Shown: positions 19,527 to 28,009, counted from the stretch's first letter. The stretch: DNA of 64,000 nucleotides from CALMEC01 sp964393105 (GCA_964393105.1 CAYMSM010000036.1:43264-107263); one strand, 5' to 3'. Notes: a model not told the origin generated them from the sequence alone. Numbers and translations: made by a program.

Positions 19527-19769
19527 GTGGTCCCCGTCGCAAGTACGGCAACGTTTCCCGCGCGAAAACCGAGCCAGGGGAGGAGATCCAAACGCCGCCC
19601 TCACCACGGCTCTTGGGCGGCCTATGACCCACCCTTCCGGGTGGGTCAAACGCTGATGGCGGCTGGTAAGTGTCCCGCCGCTATCGGTCCCCATAACGGT
19701 GGGACCGAGGACAATGCCTGGCGACGGTTTGCAGCCGGGAAACGCGGTCGTACTTGCGAGGGGGACCAC
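19527..19769. repeat. 243-bp inverted-repeat element (MITE-like)
   Basis: The ends form an inverted repeat of about 33 bp with 29 matches: GTGGTCCCCGTCGCAAGTAC from 19527 on the + strand, and GTGGTCCCCCTCGCAAGTAC from 19769 on the - strand. Inside are a perfect 9-bp stem GACCCACCC-TTCC-GGGTGGGTC (19626-19647) and CGGTCCC/GGGACCG (19685-19707). TA precedes the left end and TT follows the right end. No coding sequence is supported. It directly abuts the IS1380 element. Confidence 0.6.
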
Positions 19770-19783
19770 TTGGTGTCCCCGTC

Positions 19784-19862
19784 GGAGTTTCGTTGACGGT
19801 ATGGCGAGCGAAACTCCCGCCGGATGGAGGGCGGCGGGAACCTCGGTGCTCGGTGCTACCAT
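19784..19862 (+). promoter_or_regulatory. ssrA upstream region with palindromes and -10 box
   Basis: A perfect inverted repeat GGAGTTTCG (19784-19792) / CGAAACTCC (19809-19817) is followed by TACCAT at 19857-19862, spaced correctly for transcription to begin at or just before the tmRNA 5' end (19874). No clear -35 box. TACCAT also precedes hpf and secA. Confidence 0.45.
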
Positions 19863-19873
19863 GGTCCCCGTAC

Positions 19874-20232
19874 GGGCCCGAAACAGTTTCGACGAGGTGG
19901 GACGGGAACGATCAGCGAGCCGCGGACCCGGTGGACCGCGTTAACAACCGGGACCAATGTAGCTGCGGACAACCGCCAGCTCGCTTACGCCGCCTAAACA
20001 CCGGACGTAAGCCATCGGGCCCCCTGTGAGTCGCGAGGGGGATCCCCGGTGTCGATAGCGACTCTGGCCCCGAAGCAGCGGCTTCCGGCGGAGGGGCGAG
20101 ATCTCAGGGAAGCCTGGCGGGGGGATGGTTGGCCGACGGTGACGCCCTCCGCGAGAAAGTCATCGACGGCTGCGCTCGGAGAAGTCGTTTCACAAGCACT
20201 TTCGGACGCCGGGGCAGTACCGGCCGGGTCCA
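19874..20232 (+). ncRNA. ssrA: Transfer-messenger RNA (tmRNA)
   Basis: tmRNA rescues ribosomes stalled on broken mRNAs and tags the product for proteolysis, with SmpB. The 5' end GGGCCCG (19874-19880) pairs fully with CGGGTCC (20225-20231) as acceptor stem, followed by A20232; CCA is not encoded. GTTTCGACGAGG near the 5' end and TTTCGGAC before the T-arm match conserved tmRNA sequence. The tag ORF follows TAGCT and reads GCG GAC AAC CGC CAG CTC GCT TAC GCC GCC TAA (19965-19997), encoding ADNRQLAYAA. Length, 359 nt, is normal. Two oddities: the tag ends AYAA instead of ALAA, and the T-arm as drawn (GCCGG/CCGGC, 20208-20224) has loop GGCAGTA rather than the usual TTCRANY. Confidence 0.92.
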
Positions 20233-20238
20233 CTCACC

Positions 20239-20271
20239 GGGCGGGTTCTGGAGACAACCAGGACTCGCCGG
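20239..20271 (+). terminator. Hairpin directly downstream of ssrA
   Basis: GGCGGGTTCTGG pairs with CCAGGACTCGCC (12 bp including two G-U pairs) around loop AGACAA, starting about 8 bases after the mature tmRNA end. There is no T-tract. It may terminate transcription or guide 3' processing. Confidence 0.5.
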
Positions 20272-20397
20272 CCAAGAGTGTGGGACCGCGACACGCCGTC
20301 AGGCTGATCCCGGCTGCCGCGTGCGCCCACCTCGGGCGGGGCTCTCCGATGGCCCAGGCCTGTGCGACGACCAGCGCAAGCGCGGCGGGGACGAAGA

Positions 20398-20637
20398 TCA
20401 GTCCAGGTCGGGTGGCGGATCGAAGTCGCCCGGGCGGGGGCGCAGGCGGAGGGCGACGAGGGTCAGCAGAATGCCTGCGACCAGGAACACGATGCCGCCG
20501 CCGACGAGGATGATGCGTTCCTGACGTTGCGCGGCGGTGATGACCGGTTCGTCCGGGAAGCTGCCGAACACGATCATCATCACGCCCGCGGGCACGGTGA
20601 CCAGCGCCATCAGGCCAGTCACCATGAAGCCGATCAT
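20398..20637 (-). CDS. Small membrane protein, function unknown
   Basis: A 79-aa protein with two hydrophobic helices (about residues 2-22 and 43-64) and a proline-rich acidic tail RPRPGDFDPPPDLD. No known family is recognised. I chose ATG 20637 (MIGFMVTGLMALVTVPAG); GTG 20646 is possible and the frame remains open to 20742. It lies alone between the ssrA hairpin and an oxidoreductase remnant, facing away from infC. Confidence 0.5.
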   Translation of the reverse strand: MIGFMVTGLMALVTVPAGVMMIVFGSFPDEPVITAAQRQERIILVGGGIVFLVAGILLTLVALRLRPRPGDFDPPPDLD

Positions 20638-20777
20638 CCGTCGCACCGCACGAGCGTAGCCTGGAACCGGTGTTCGACCGACGCGCCCGTGCAGACTGGT
20701 GACGTGCACGCCTCCAGTGCGGACACGACAGAGGCCCGTCAAAGGCCTGCGTGGGTCGAGAACCGCGACGCAGCGGG

Positions 20778-20951
20778 GTGAGCGCGCCCGGGGCGATAGT
20801 CGTCGGCGGCGGGATCTACGGGTGGGGCTGTGCGTTGTGTGCCGGCTTCTCAGGGCACGGGTTCAAGTGCGCGTCCGTGCTTGCTCCCGCCATTGCCGAG
20901 CTCGCGATGGGTCGCGAACCGTCTTCAGGTCTGCGGCCATTTCGCCGATGA
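20778..20951 (+). pseudogene. Remnant of a sarcosine oxidase/SolA-like FAD oxidoreductase, internally deleted
   Basis: This 57-codon frame joins the two ends of a roughly 370-aa flavoprotein. It starts MSAPGAIVVGGGIYG, the FAD-binding dinucleotide motif, and continues at once into GFSGHGFKCASVLAPAIAEL and AMGREPSSGLRPFRR, which match the C-terminal end of monomeric sarcosine oxidase / N-methyltryptophan oxidase-like proteins. About 1 kb of the middle must have been lost at the junction near codons 15-21 (WGCALCA). The family identification is from remembered motifs and is moderately sure. The fragment cannot be a working enzyme. Confidence 0.55.
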
Positions 20952-21129
20952 CCGGGAGGCGAGACACCTCGAGGCACCTCGCACTACCCGGCCCCGGCGA
21001 GTGCTGCTATCCTCGCCGACACTGAACGTGACCTGCGCGCATACCTACCCATCACCGCCTTCCGACGCCCCTTCGTGCGCGCCCACTCTGCATCCCGGAG
21101 TTCGGGTCTGATCGCGCGCGAGGTTCTTC

Positions 21130-21789
21130 GTGCCTCCTAGGCGCGGTCCTGATACCCGGCCGCCGCCGGGTCCCTCGACCCGAATCAACGAGGCGATCCG
21201 CGGTGAGAGCGTCCGTCTGATCGGTTCCGACGGCACGAACGTCGGCGTCGTGTCGCTGCGCGTCGCCCTCGAGATGTCCGCTGAGCAGGACCTCGACCTG
21301 GTTGAGATCGCCCCTGACGCGCAGCCGCCCGTCTGCCGGATCATGGACTATGGCAAGTGGCGCTACGATCAGGAGCAGAAGGCCAAGCAGGCGCGCAAGC
21401 ACCAGAGCACGATCACCATCAAGGAGATCAAGTTCCGGCCCAAGATCGACCCGCACGACTACGCGACCAAGAAGGGTCACGTGGAGCGGTTTCTCAAGCA
21501 ACGCGACAAGGTCAAGGTCACGATCATGTTCCGTGGACGCGAGGTCATGCACGCCGAACGGGGCGAGCGGATCTTGGACCAGCTGGCCGAGGAGTTGAAA
21601 GAACTTGCGATCGTCGAGAGCAAACCCAACCTCGACGGGCGAAACATGATTATGATGCTTGCTCCGATCAAGCAGGCGGCCACGAAGGGTGATGGGGCGA
21701 CCCCCCACGCACACGTCGCGCCGGCAGACGCACCACAGGCCGTGGTGACCGAAGCCGCCGTCGAGGCCGACGCACCGAAGAGCGAATAA
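21130..21789 (+). CDS. infC: Translation initiation factor IF-3
   Basis: IF-3 keeps 30S subunits free and checks the initiator tRNA-start codon pairing. The 219-aa protein has an N-domain (STRINEAIRGESVRLIGSDG, DLDLVEIAPDAQPPVCRIMDYGKW), a basic linker (EQKAKQARKHQ) and a C-domain (KEIKFRPKIDPHDYATKKGHVERFL, GREVMHAERGERILDQL). An extra acidic Ala-rich tail of about 40 residues follows. GTG 21130 is the start. A TATCCT box at 21008-21013 may be the -10 of the infC-rpmI-rplT operon, leaving a leader of about 110 nt in which autoregulation could act. Confidence 0.96.
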   Translation: MPPRRGPDTRPPPGPSTRINEAIRGESVRLIGSDGTNVGVVSLRVALEMSAEQDLDLVEIAPDAQPPVCRIMDYGKWRYDQEQKAKQARKHQSTITIKEIKFRPKIDPHDYATKKGHVERFLKQRDKVKVTIMFRGREVMHAERGERILDQLAEELKELAIVESKPNLDGRNMIMMLAPIKQAATKGDGATPHAHVAPADAPQAVVTEAAVEADAPKSE

Positions 21790-21791
21790 CC

Positions 21792-21989
21792 ATGCCGAAG
21801 ATGAAGACCAACCGCTCGGCGTCCAAGCGGTTCAAAGTGACGCCGAAGGGCAAAGTGCTGTACGTCCACTCGGGCAAGCGACACAACCTCGAGAACATGT
21901 CTCCCAAGCGCAAGCGCCACGCCTCCGGGACGGATCAGCTCTCCGAGGTCAACACCAAGCACGTGCTTCGCCTGTTGGGGAGGCGCTAG
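21792..21989 (+). CDS. rpmI: 50S ribosomal protein L35
   Basis: A 65-aa basic ribosomal protein (MPKMKTNRSASKRFKVTPKGK...), normal length, 2 bp after infC. The motif GKRHNLENMSPKRKR is typical. Part of the infC-rpmI-rplT operon, co-regulated in most bacteria by L20. Confidence 0.97.
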   Translation: MPKMKTNRSASKRFKVTPKGKVLYVHSGKRHNLENMSPKRKRHASGTDQLSEVNTKHVLRLLGRR

Positions 21990-21992
21990 CTC

Positions 21993-22364
21993 ATGGGCCG
22001 GGTCAAACGGTCGGTCGGCGCACGCAAGAAGCGTCGCAAGGTTCTCGCGCAGGCGAAGGGCTACTTCGGCACGAAGAAGAGCTCATATCGTCGGGCGAAA
22101 GAACAGGTGCAGCGGTCGCTGCGGTACGCCTACCGCGACCGGCGCGTGCGCAAGCGCGACTTCCGTCGGCTGTGGATCGCCCGCGTCAACGCCGCGGCGC
22201 GCGAGAACGGCTTGACGTACTCGGACTTCATGCACGGCATCTCGCTCGCCGGGATCCAGCTCAACCGCAAGATGCTGGCCGACCTCGCGACGCACGAGCC
22301 CGAGGCCTTCGCCCAGCTCTGCGCCCGCGCACGTGACGCGCGTCAAACCGCTCAGGCGGCTTAG
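21993..22364 (+). CDS. rplT: 50S ribosomal protein L20
   Basis: L20 binds 23S rRNA early in 50S assembly and in many bacteria represses its own operon. The 123-aa protein begins MGRVKRSVGARKKRRKVL and contains GYFGTKKSSYRRAKEQV and LWIARVNAAARENGLTYSDFM, all canonical. It is 3 bp from rpmI, and its last 32 bp overlap the start of the next gene, so translation of the methyltransferase is likely coupled. Confidence 0.97.
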   Translation: MGRVKRSVGARKKRRKVLAQAKGYFGTKKSSYRRAKEQVQRSLRYAYRDRRVRKRDFRRLWIARVNAAARENGLTYSDFMHGISLAGIQLNRKMLADLATHEPEAFAQLCARARDARQTAQAA

Positions 22365-23160
22365 CTCCTCCCGCAATCCGGCGCTCCTGTTGGTGCGGTC
22401 GCTGGAGGCGAAGCGCACCCGCCGCGAGCGACGGATGGTCGTGCTGGAGGGCGAGGATCTGATCGACGCGGCCCTTGCGGCCGGCGTCGCTCCGATCCTG
22501 CTGCTCGTCGACGAGGACCGCGTGGACGAGGACGATGCGCGGTTGGTGGCCACCGCCCACGTCGACGAACGCTATGTGGTTCCCGCCGACCTCCTGGCCG
22601 GGGTCAGCACCCTCGGCTCGGCGCCACGCATGATCGGCGTGTTCGCCCAACCCGACGTGCCCGCGTTCCGGGACGTCCCGATGCCGCCAAGCCTCGCGTT
22701 ATGGCTCGCCGGGGTCGGCGATCCGGGCAACGTGGGCACGCTCGTGCGCACGGCCGCTGCCATGGGATGCGATTGGGTCGGGCTGGGCCCGGGATCGGCC
22801 GACCCGTTCAACCCCAAGGCCGTCCGGGCCGCGATGGGCGCAACGTTCGGCGTGCCGCTCCTCGAGGGCGTCCGCGCCGAGGATCTGGCGACGCGGCCGG
22901 GCGTGCGTATGATCGCCGCCGTCGTCTCGGGCGGGGTCCCGCCGTGGGAGGCGGATCTGGTGGCGCCGTCGGTGATCGCCCTGGGCGCCGAGCGGGCGGG
23001 GCTTGACGTCTCGATGGGGCCATTCGGTGACGAGCACGAGGTCATCCGCGTCACGATCCCGCAGGAATCGGCGGCCGAGTCCCTGAACGTGGCGGCGGCG
23101 GGCGCCATCCTGCTGGCCGAGGCTCGCCGGCAACGCGCGATCGCCGAACCCGCCATCTGA
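22333..23160 (+). CDS. TrmH/SpoU family RNA 2'-O-methyltransferase
   Basis: A SPOUT-fold methyltransferase of 275 aa, presumably methylating rRNA or tRNA ribose using SAM. The N-terminal substrate-binding part (NPALLLVRSLEAKRTRRERRMVVLEGEDLI) resembles the rRNA methyltransferase substrate domain. The catalytic part has the three SpoU motifs: GVGDPGNVGTLVRTAAAMG, the IALGAERAGL region and IPQESAAESLNVAAAGAILL, which form the trefoil knot. GTG 22333 lies within the end of rplT. The order rplT then an RNA methyltransferase (then pheST) is common in actinobacteria; here an MMPL gene and a secreted protein gene lie between it and pheS. Confidence 0.9.
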   Translation: MTRVKPLRRLSSSRNPALLLVRSLEAKRTRRERRMVVLEGEDLIDAALAAGVAPILLLVDEDRVDEDDARLVATAHVDERYVVPADLLAGVSTLGSAPRMIGVFAQPDVPAFRDVPMPPSLALWLAGVGDPGNVGTLVRTAAAMGCDWVGLGPGSADPFNPKAVRAAMGATFGVPLLEGVRAEDLATRPGVRMIAAVVSGGVPPWEADLVAPSVIALGAERAGLDVSMGPFGDEHEVIRVTIPQESAAESLNVAAAGAILLAEARRQRAIAEPAI

Positions 23161-23228
23161 GTTCCAGGGCGGCCAGACCGGTCGGTGAACTATCGTCGCC
23201 CCGTCCGTGAACGCTGGAGGCGACGAAC

Positions 23229-25379
23229 ATGATGGACCGGCTGACGCACTACGTGACCCACCACCGGCGGATCGTCATCGGGGCGTGGATCGCGCTCACG
23301 CTGCTCGGGGTCTTCGCGTCGGCCAAGGTCGCCGATCGGTGGCTCGAGGACTTCTCTATCCCCGGGTACTCGGCGTACGAGGCCAACCAACGGACGGTCG
23401 GCGCGCTCGGCAACGGTGAGATCGAGCCGTTCGTCGCGGTGCTTCGCTCCGAGGGCGACGTGACGAAGGTGCCCGGCGTCGAGCAGGCGATCGATCGCGC
23501 CGTCGCGGCCACCCCGGGGGCGCGGGTCAGCTCGTACTTCACGAGCGGGGACGACGCGTACGTGTCATCGGACCGGCACGTGACGTTCGCCGAGATCTAC
23601 CCCGCCGGCAAGGCCACGTTCGAGGGGGTCCCCGACGATCCCACCAGGCAAGCGCTCGCCGCCGCTGCCCCGACCGGGGTCACGACCAACCTGACGGGAA
23701 TCCTGCCGCTCTTCGCCGATGCAAGCGAGGGCGAGACCGGCGGTCCCAGCGTACTCGTCGAGGCCCTGATCGGAGGACTCGGCGCGCTGGTGATCCTGTT
23801 CTTCACCTTCGGGACCCTCCCGGCGGTCGCGATTCCGCTGCTCATCGCGATCGCCTCGATCCTCAACACGTTCACGGTGATCTGGCTGTTGACGTACATC
23901 ACGGACGTCTCGCTCGTCGTCCAGTTCCTGGTCGCCCTCGTGGGGCTCGGCATCGCGATCGATTATGCGCTGCTCATGATCTTCCGGTTCCGCGAAGAGC
24001 TGCGCCATGGCTCTGACCGAGACGCCGCCATCCAACAGACGATGCGTCATGCCGGGCGCTCGGTGATCATCTCCGGGTCGACCGTCGCGGTCGGCCTGAT
24101 CAGCATGATCATCATCCCGCTGCCGTTCATCCGCTCGATCGGCATCGGCGGCATGCTGATCCCGGCGATCTCGGTGCTGGCGGCGATCACCCTGCTTCCC
24201 GCGTTGCTCTACTCCTTCGGGCCCCGCATCAACAGCCTGCGCGTGTTGCCGCGCCGGATGGTCGAGGGAAGCGACGACCCCGACCGCGGGCTGTGGAACC
24301 GGTGGGGTCGTACCGTGATGCGCCGGCCCGTGCCGGTCGCGCTCCTCGGCACGCTCATCGTCGGGGTGCTCGTGTACTTCGGCCTGCAGATCAACCCGAG
24401 CGACGCGCAGGCCAAGGACCTTCCCGGCGTCGGCGACGCGCACACGGGTCTTCAGGTCCTGACGGACGCCGGGATCACGGCGGGCGTGATCAAGCCGTTC
24501 CAGGTCGTCGTCGAGGGTCCGGCGAGCGTCGCCACGCTGACCGCGATCGAGCGGCGCGTGGAAGCGACCGAGGGCATCAGCGGGGCAGCCGTCTCGCCGC
24601 TGTCGCGCACAGGCGACTTCGCCCTGGTCGAGGCGTTCGCCACGACCGATGGCGCCGCCAAACCGACGCGCGAGACGATCACGCGCCTCAAGGACGAGAC
24701 GATCCCCGCCATCCAGGCCGATCTCGGGCCCGGTCCCACCGTGACTTTGGCCGGGTTCCCGCCACAGGACCGTGAGTTCGTCCGCGCGGTGTACGGCACA
24801 TTCCCGTGGGTGCTCTTGTTCGTTGTCGTGCTGACGTACATCCTGCTCGCCCGCGCGTTCCGGTCGCTCCTGCTGCCGCTCAAGGCGGTGATCCTCAACC
24901 TGGCGTCCCTGGTGGCCGCCTACGGGATCATCGTGCTCATCTTCCAGAAGGGGAACGGCAGCGAGGAGATCTGGAACGTCGCGTCGACCGACTCGATCAT
25001 CTCGTGGATCCCGTTAATGATCTTCGCGTTCCTCTATGGCCTGTCGATGGACTACGAGGTCTTCATGCTGAGCCGCATGCGTGAGGCGTATGACGAGACC
25101 GGCGACACGCAGGCCGCGGTCGCGCTCGGGCTCGCGCGCACCGGCAAGCTCGTCACAAGCGCCGCGCTCGTCCTGATGTTCGCGTTCTTCGTGCTGTCGC
25201 TGAGCCCTGGAACCGACATCAAGCAGTTCGGCATCGGGCTGGCGGCCGGCATCATCTTCGACGCGACGGTGATCCGGGCGCTCCTGGTGCCCTCGCTGAT
25301 GCGGCTGCTCGGTCGCTGGAACTGGTGGCTGCCGAAGGGCCCCGCCAGGCTCCTGCGCGTTGAGCCCAGCGAGCTGTAA
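23229..25379 (+). CDS. MMPL family RND-type transporter
   Basis: A 716-aa inner-membrane protein of the MmpL/RND type, which export lipids or drugs using the proton gradient. The fold is two repeats, each with one helix, an extracellular domain and five more helices. Both proton-relay motifs are present: GLGIAIDYALLMIFRFREEL in the first half and GLSMDYEVFMLSRMREAY in the second. The start ATG 23229 has GGAGG eight bases before it. It is smaller than mycobacterial MmpL3. It converges on a gene for a secreted protein, with a 16-bp stem hairpin between them. Substrate is unknown. Confidence 0.9.
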   Translation: MMDRLTHYVTHHRRIVIGAWIALTLLGVFASAKVADRWLEDFSIPGYSAYEANQRTVGALGNGEIEPFVAVLRSEGDVTKVPGVEQAIDRAVAATPGARVSSYFTSGDDAYVSSDRHVTFAEIYPAGKATFEGVPDDPTRQALAAAAPTGVTTNLTGILPLFADASEGETGGPSVLVEALIGGLGALVILFFTFGTLPAVAIPLLIAIASILNTFTVIWLLTYITDVSLVVQFLVALVGLGIAIDYALLMIFRFREELRHGSDRDAAIQQTMRHAGRSVIISGSTVAVGLISMIIIPLPFIRSIGIGGMLIPAISVLAAITLLPALLYSFGPRINSLRVLPRRMVEGSDDPDRGLWNRWGRTVMRRPVPVALLGTLIVGVLVYFGLQINPSDAQAKDLPGVGDAHTGLQVLTDAGITAGVIKPFQVVVEGPASVATLTAIERRVEATEGISGAAVSPLSRTGDFALVEAFATTDGAAKPTRETITRLKDETIPAIQADLGPGPTVTLAGFPPQDREFVRAVYGTFPWVLLFVVVLTYILLARAFRSLLLPLKAVILNLASLVAAYGIIVLIFQKGNGSEEIWNVASTDSIISWIPLMIFAFLYGLSMDYEVFMLSRMREAYDETGDTQAAVALGLARTGKLVTSAALVLMFAFFVLSLSPGTDIKQFGIGLAAGIIFDATVIRALLVPSLMRLLGRWNWWLPKGPARLLRVEPSEL

Positions 25380-25381
25380 AT

Positions 25382-25417
25382 ATCCGGGCCGGGTCTCGAA
25401 GGAGACCTGGCCCGGAT
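25382..25417. terminator. Bidirectional terminator hairpin between convergent genes
   Basis: ATCCGGGCCGGGTCTC (25382-25397) pairs with GAGACCTGGCCCGGAT (25402-25417) over 16 bp with one G-U or mismatch; the loop is GAAG. There is no T-tract. It begins just after the MMPL stop and ends before the stop of the - strand gene. Confidence 0.65.
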
Positions 25418-25443
25418 GCGTCAGGCGATACCCGGACCTGGGC

Positions 25444-27780
25444 CTACCCGGTGACCCCCGGGATCCGGGTGGCACCTGCGATCGAGACGCGGGTGCAGCG
25501 CGTGGTCTTCGCGACCACTCCGTTCGACGGGGTTGCGATCGCCAAGTTGCAGCGTCGCCCGCTGATCGTGCGGTCGATCCGGAACGTGGCTCGCACCGTC
25601 CGGCTCTGGCCCGGGGCCAGCGTACCGATACGCCAGCGAACCGCGCCCGTGCTGACCGATGCGCCTCGCACCTTGCCGAACACCGAGAACCCACTGGGCA
25701 CGACGTCGCGCAGAACGACGCCGAGCGCGTCGGCCGTGCCGCGGTTGCTCACCGTGATGCGGTAGGTGACGAGTTGCCCCGCGATCGCCGTCGCCGGACC
25801 GGTCTTGGTCACCCGAAGGCGCGGAGAGGGGACGGGGGGCACGGGGGTGGGGCCCCCGATCACCGTCGGTGGTGGCTGCTGCGGCGTTCCGGGTGGAAGT
25901 GTCGCACAGACCGTCACTGTGATCGGGCCCGCGGTCCTGGAGGCTCCGTCAAGGGCCATGGTGGCGACGTTGTCGTAGTCCAAACACCCCGTCGTCGCCG
26001 GGCCGGTCAAGCTCCTCATGTAGGTCGTCGTTGTGGTCTTGCTGATCGGACCTTCGAAGAGCGTTTGAATCGGTCGGTCCGAGAACGCGTCCGTTACGGT
26101 CACGGAGTCGTTGACCACGGTCGTCGGGTCTCCGACGACGACGGCCGCTGATCCCGATGCCGATGTCGGCTGGCCGTTGACGGTGAAGGCGGCCGTTGCG
26201 GTGTTCGTCCCGGTCGGCTTCGCGTTGCCAACATCGCAGGAGTAGCTGAACGACGTCATCCCGTTGGCCGGAACCGAGGCCACCGAGCCGGCCACGGTGC
26301 AGGTGCCCAGCGCGGGATCGAGCTGATCTGTCACCGTCACCGGCAGCGCGGTCGGGTAGGGGCTCTTGACGGTAATGGAGCCGGCGACCTTGAAGCCCGT
26401 GTCGGTTGGAGCGCTCTTGGTTGCCGTGACCGTGTAGGTGGCGGTAGCCGACCCGCCCGGTGCGACGTTGAACCTCGTGCTGTCCACGCTCTTCGTGATC
26501 GTCCAGTCGAAGGTGCGTGTGAACTCGACGTTCGCGGTCTTGGTCACGACGACCTCGCACACGACGAACGTCGTCGCGGGAACGCTCGTCTTCGTGAGCT
26601 CCACAGCCGGCATCGGCGGCATGTGCGGTTTGTCCTTGGGTTTGTCACCCGGCTTTGGCGTGTTCCTCTTGTGCTTCTTCGATCGCTTGACCACAGCCTT
26701 CTTCCTTGCGCCCGCCTTGGTCTTGGAGCTCTCGTACTTGGCGTCGCCGTCCCTGGCCTTGTCGCCTCCACGTGCCTTGCCCGGACGGGACTTGACGGTC
26801 ACGGTCACGGTGTTCGAGACCACGCCACACGCGTTGGCCGCCTGCGTTCCGACGTAGGTCAGGGTCTCACCGGGAGTCAGGACGCCGTCGTCCTTGACGC
26901 AGTGGTCGTTCTTCGAGAGGGACTTGGACGAGTGGTTCCTGTCGTCGTCCTTGCATTCGGGGTCGTCGTTGTCCTTGCAGTCGTCCTTCGCGGACGTCGG
27001 CGATTTGGACGAGTTCTTCTTCTCGCAGGTCGAGGACCTCGGCGTCCTCACGCTCTTGGCGTGCTTCGCGGAGCCGGTGGGCATGTTGCTCGAGGGCGGG
27101 CCGAACGTGACGCCGGGGTCGGTCAGAACGGGGTTGGAGAGCGGCATGTTGCCCGTGTTGGTGACCGTCACGATCCACTCGATGGTCGCACCCTGGTTGT
27201 AGCTCGACGCCTTGGCCACCTTGGTGACCTCGAAGTCGGGGCATCGCAGGAAGATCTTCGCGGTCGCTGACGCCTCAATGGCGGCGCTCTGCTGCTCGGC
27301 GACCTTGGCGGAGGCCGTCTCCTCGGCCGTCACCTTCACGGTGTTCCTCACCCAACCGCAGGTCTTGGCCATCGCCTGGGTGCCGGTGTAGGTCAGGGTC
27401 TCGTGCTTCTGGAGCAGCGTCGGATCGTCGACGCACGACGAGCCGTTGCTGCTGTTGGTGTGGTCCGACTTGTCGTCCTCGTCGGGCTTGGCGGCGCAGT
27501 GCTCGTCGAAGGAGCTGGCGGGGTCGCCGAAATCGACGTCCGGATCGACCAGGGTGATGTTCCCCAGATCGCGCTTGCCGTCGTTGGTGACGACCACCTT
27601 CCAAGTGATGGTCGTGGTTTCACCGGCGGTTTCGGCCTTGACGGCCTTCTTGGACACCTTGATGTCGCTGGAATGCGGGTCGGTCTCGGACCCGCTGGCC
27701 AACACGGTGGCCGGCAGCGCTACGGTGGCGCCGAGCGCCACCAGCAGGGCACATGCTTTCGCCCATCGTCGAACGTTCAC
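25444..27780 (-). CDS. Large secreted DUF11-type repeat protein with charged inserts
   Basis: A 778-aa exported protein. The signal peptide ends near LPATVLASGS. Several Ig-like conserved-repeat (DUF11) units follow, each with WKVVVTNDG, EWIVTVTNTGNMPLSNPVLTD or YRITVSNRGTADALGVVLRD and a later GETLTYVGTQ-type edge. The last repeat is at about residues 650-740. Acid/Ser-rich stretches (for example DEDDKSDHTNSSNGSS) and a Lys/Arg-rich block (AGARKKAVVKRSKKHKRN) interrupt repeats 1-3. I see no sortase LPxTG motif and no terminal membrane helix. GTG 27780 has GGAG upstream; ATG 27795 or 27819 would lengthen it. Likely a cell-surface or matrix protein, possibly cation- or DNA-interacting. Confidence 0.8.
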   Translation of the reverse strand: MNVRRWAKACALLVALGATVALPATVLASGSETDPHSSDIKVSKKAVKAETAGETTTITWKVVVTNDGKRDLGNITLVDPDVDFGDPASSFDEHCAAKPDEDDKSDHTNSSNGSSCVDDPTLLQKHETLTYTGTQAMAKTCGWVRNTVKVTAEETASAKVAEQQSAAIEASATAKIFLRCPDFEVTKVAKASSYNQGATIEWIVTVTNTGNMPLSNPVLTDPGVTFGPPSSNMPTGSAKHAKSVRTPRSSTCEKKNSSKSPTSAKDDCKDNDDPECKDDDRNHSSKSLSKNDHCVKDDGVLTPGETLTYVGTQAANACGVVSNTVTVTVKSRPGKARGGDKARDGDAKYESSKTKAGARKKAVVKRSKKHKRNTPKPGDKPKDKPHMPPMPAVELTKTSVPATTFVVCEVVVTKTANVEFTRTFDWTITKSVDSTRFNVAPGGSATATYTVTATKSAPTDTGFKVAGSITVKSPYPTALPVTVTDQLDPALGTCTVAGSVASVPANGMTSFSYSCDVGNAKPTGTNTATAAFTVNGQPTSASGSAAVVVGDPTTVVNDSVTVTDAFSDRPIQTLFEGPISKTTTTTYMRSLTGPATTGCLDYDNVATMALDGASRTAGPITVTVCATLPPGTPQQPPPTVIGGPTPVPPVPSPRLRVTKTGPATAIAGQLVTYRITVSNRGTADALGVVLRDVVPSGFSVFGKVRGASVSTGAVRWRIGTLAPGQSRTVRATFRIDRTISGRRCNLAIATPSNGVVAKTTRCTRVSIAGATRIPGVTG

Positions 27781-28000
27781 TGCAAGTCTCCTCATCGAGC
27801 TATCTACTTTTAGGGACATTTTGAGTCCATGAAGAGGACGCGGTCAACATACATTCCTCCTGCAGTTAGTTACTAGGTCCCAGACCGACGGATTCCCAAC
27901 CCTTGATCGGCAGCTCCTGGCTCCTCAGCCGCGAGAGGGGCTCGGTGGCGGACGGCCACCTCGACGCCTCGCGCGACGTGCCATGTCGCGTCGGGCGTAT

Positions 28001-28009
28001 TGATACCCT
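28001..28009 (+). promoter_or_regulatory. Possible extended -10 of pheS (leaderless)
   Basis: TGATACCCT gives a TGn extended -10 plus TACCCT (28004-28009). It ends 9 bp before the GTG of pheS, so the transcript would begin at or near the start codon. The same GATACCCTG occurs in the ftsEX promoter. No -35 is clear. Confidence 0.35.
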
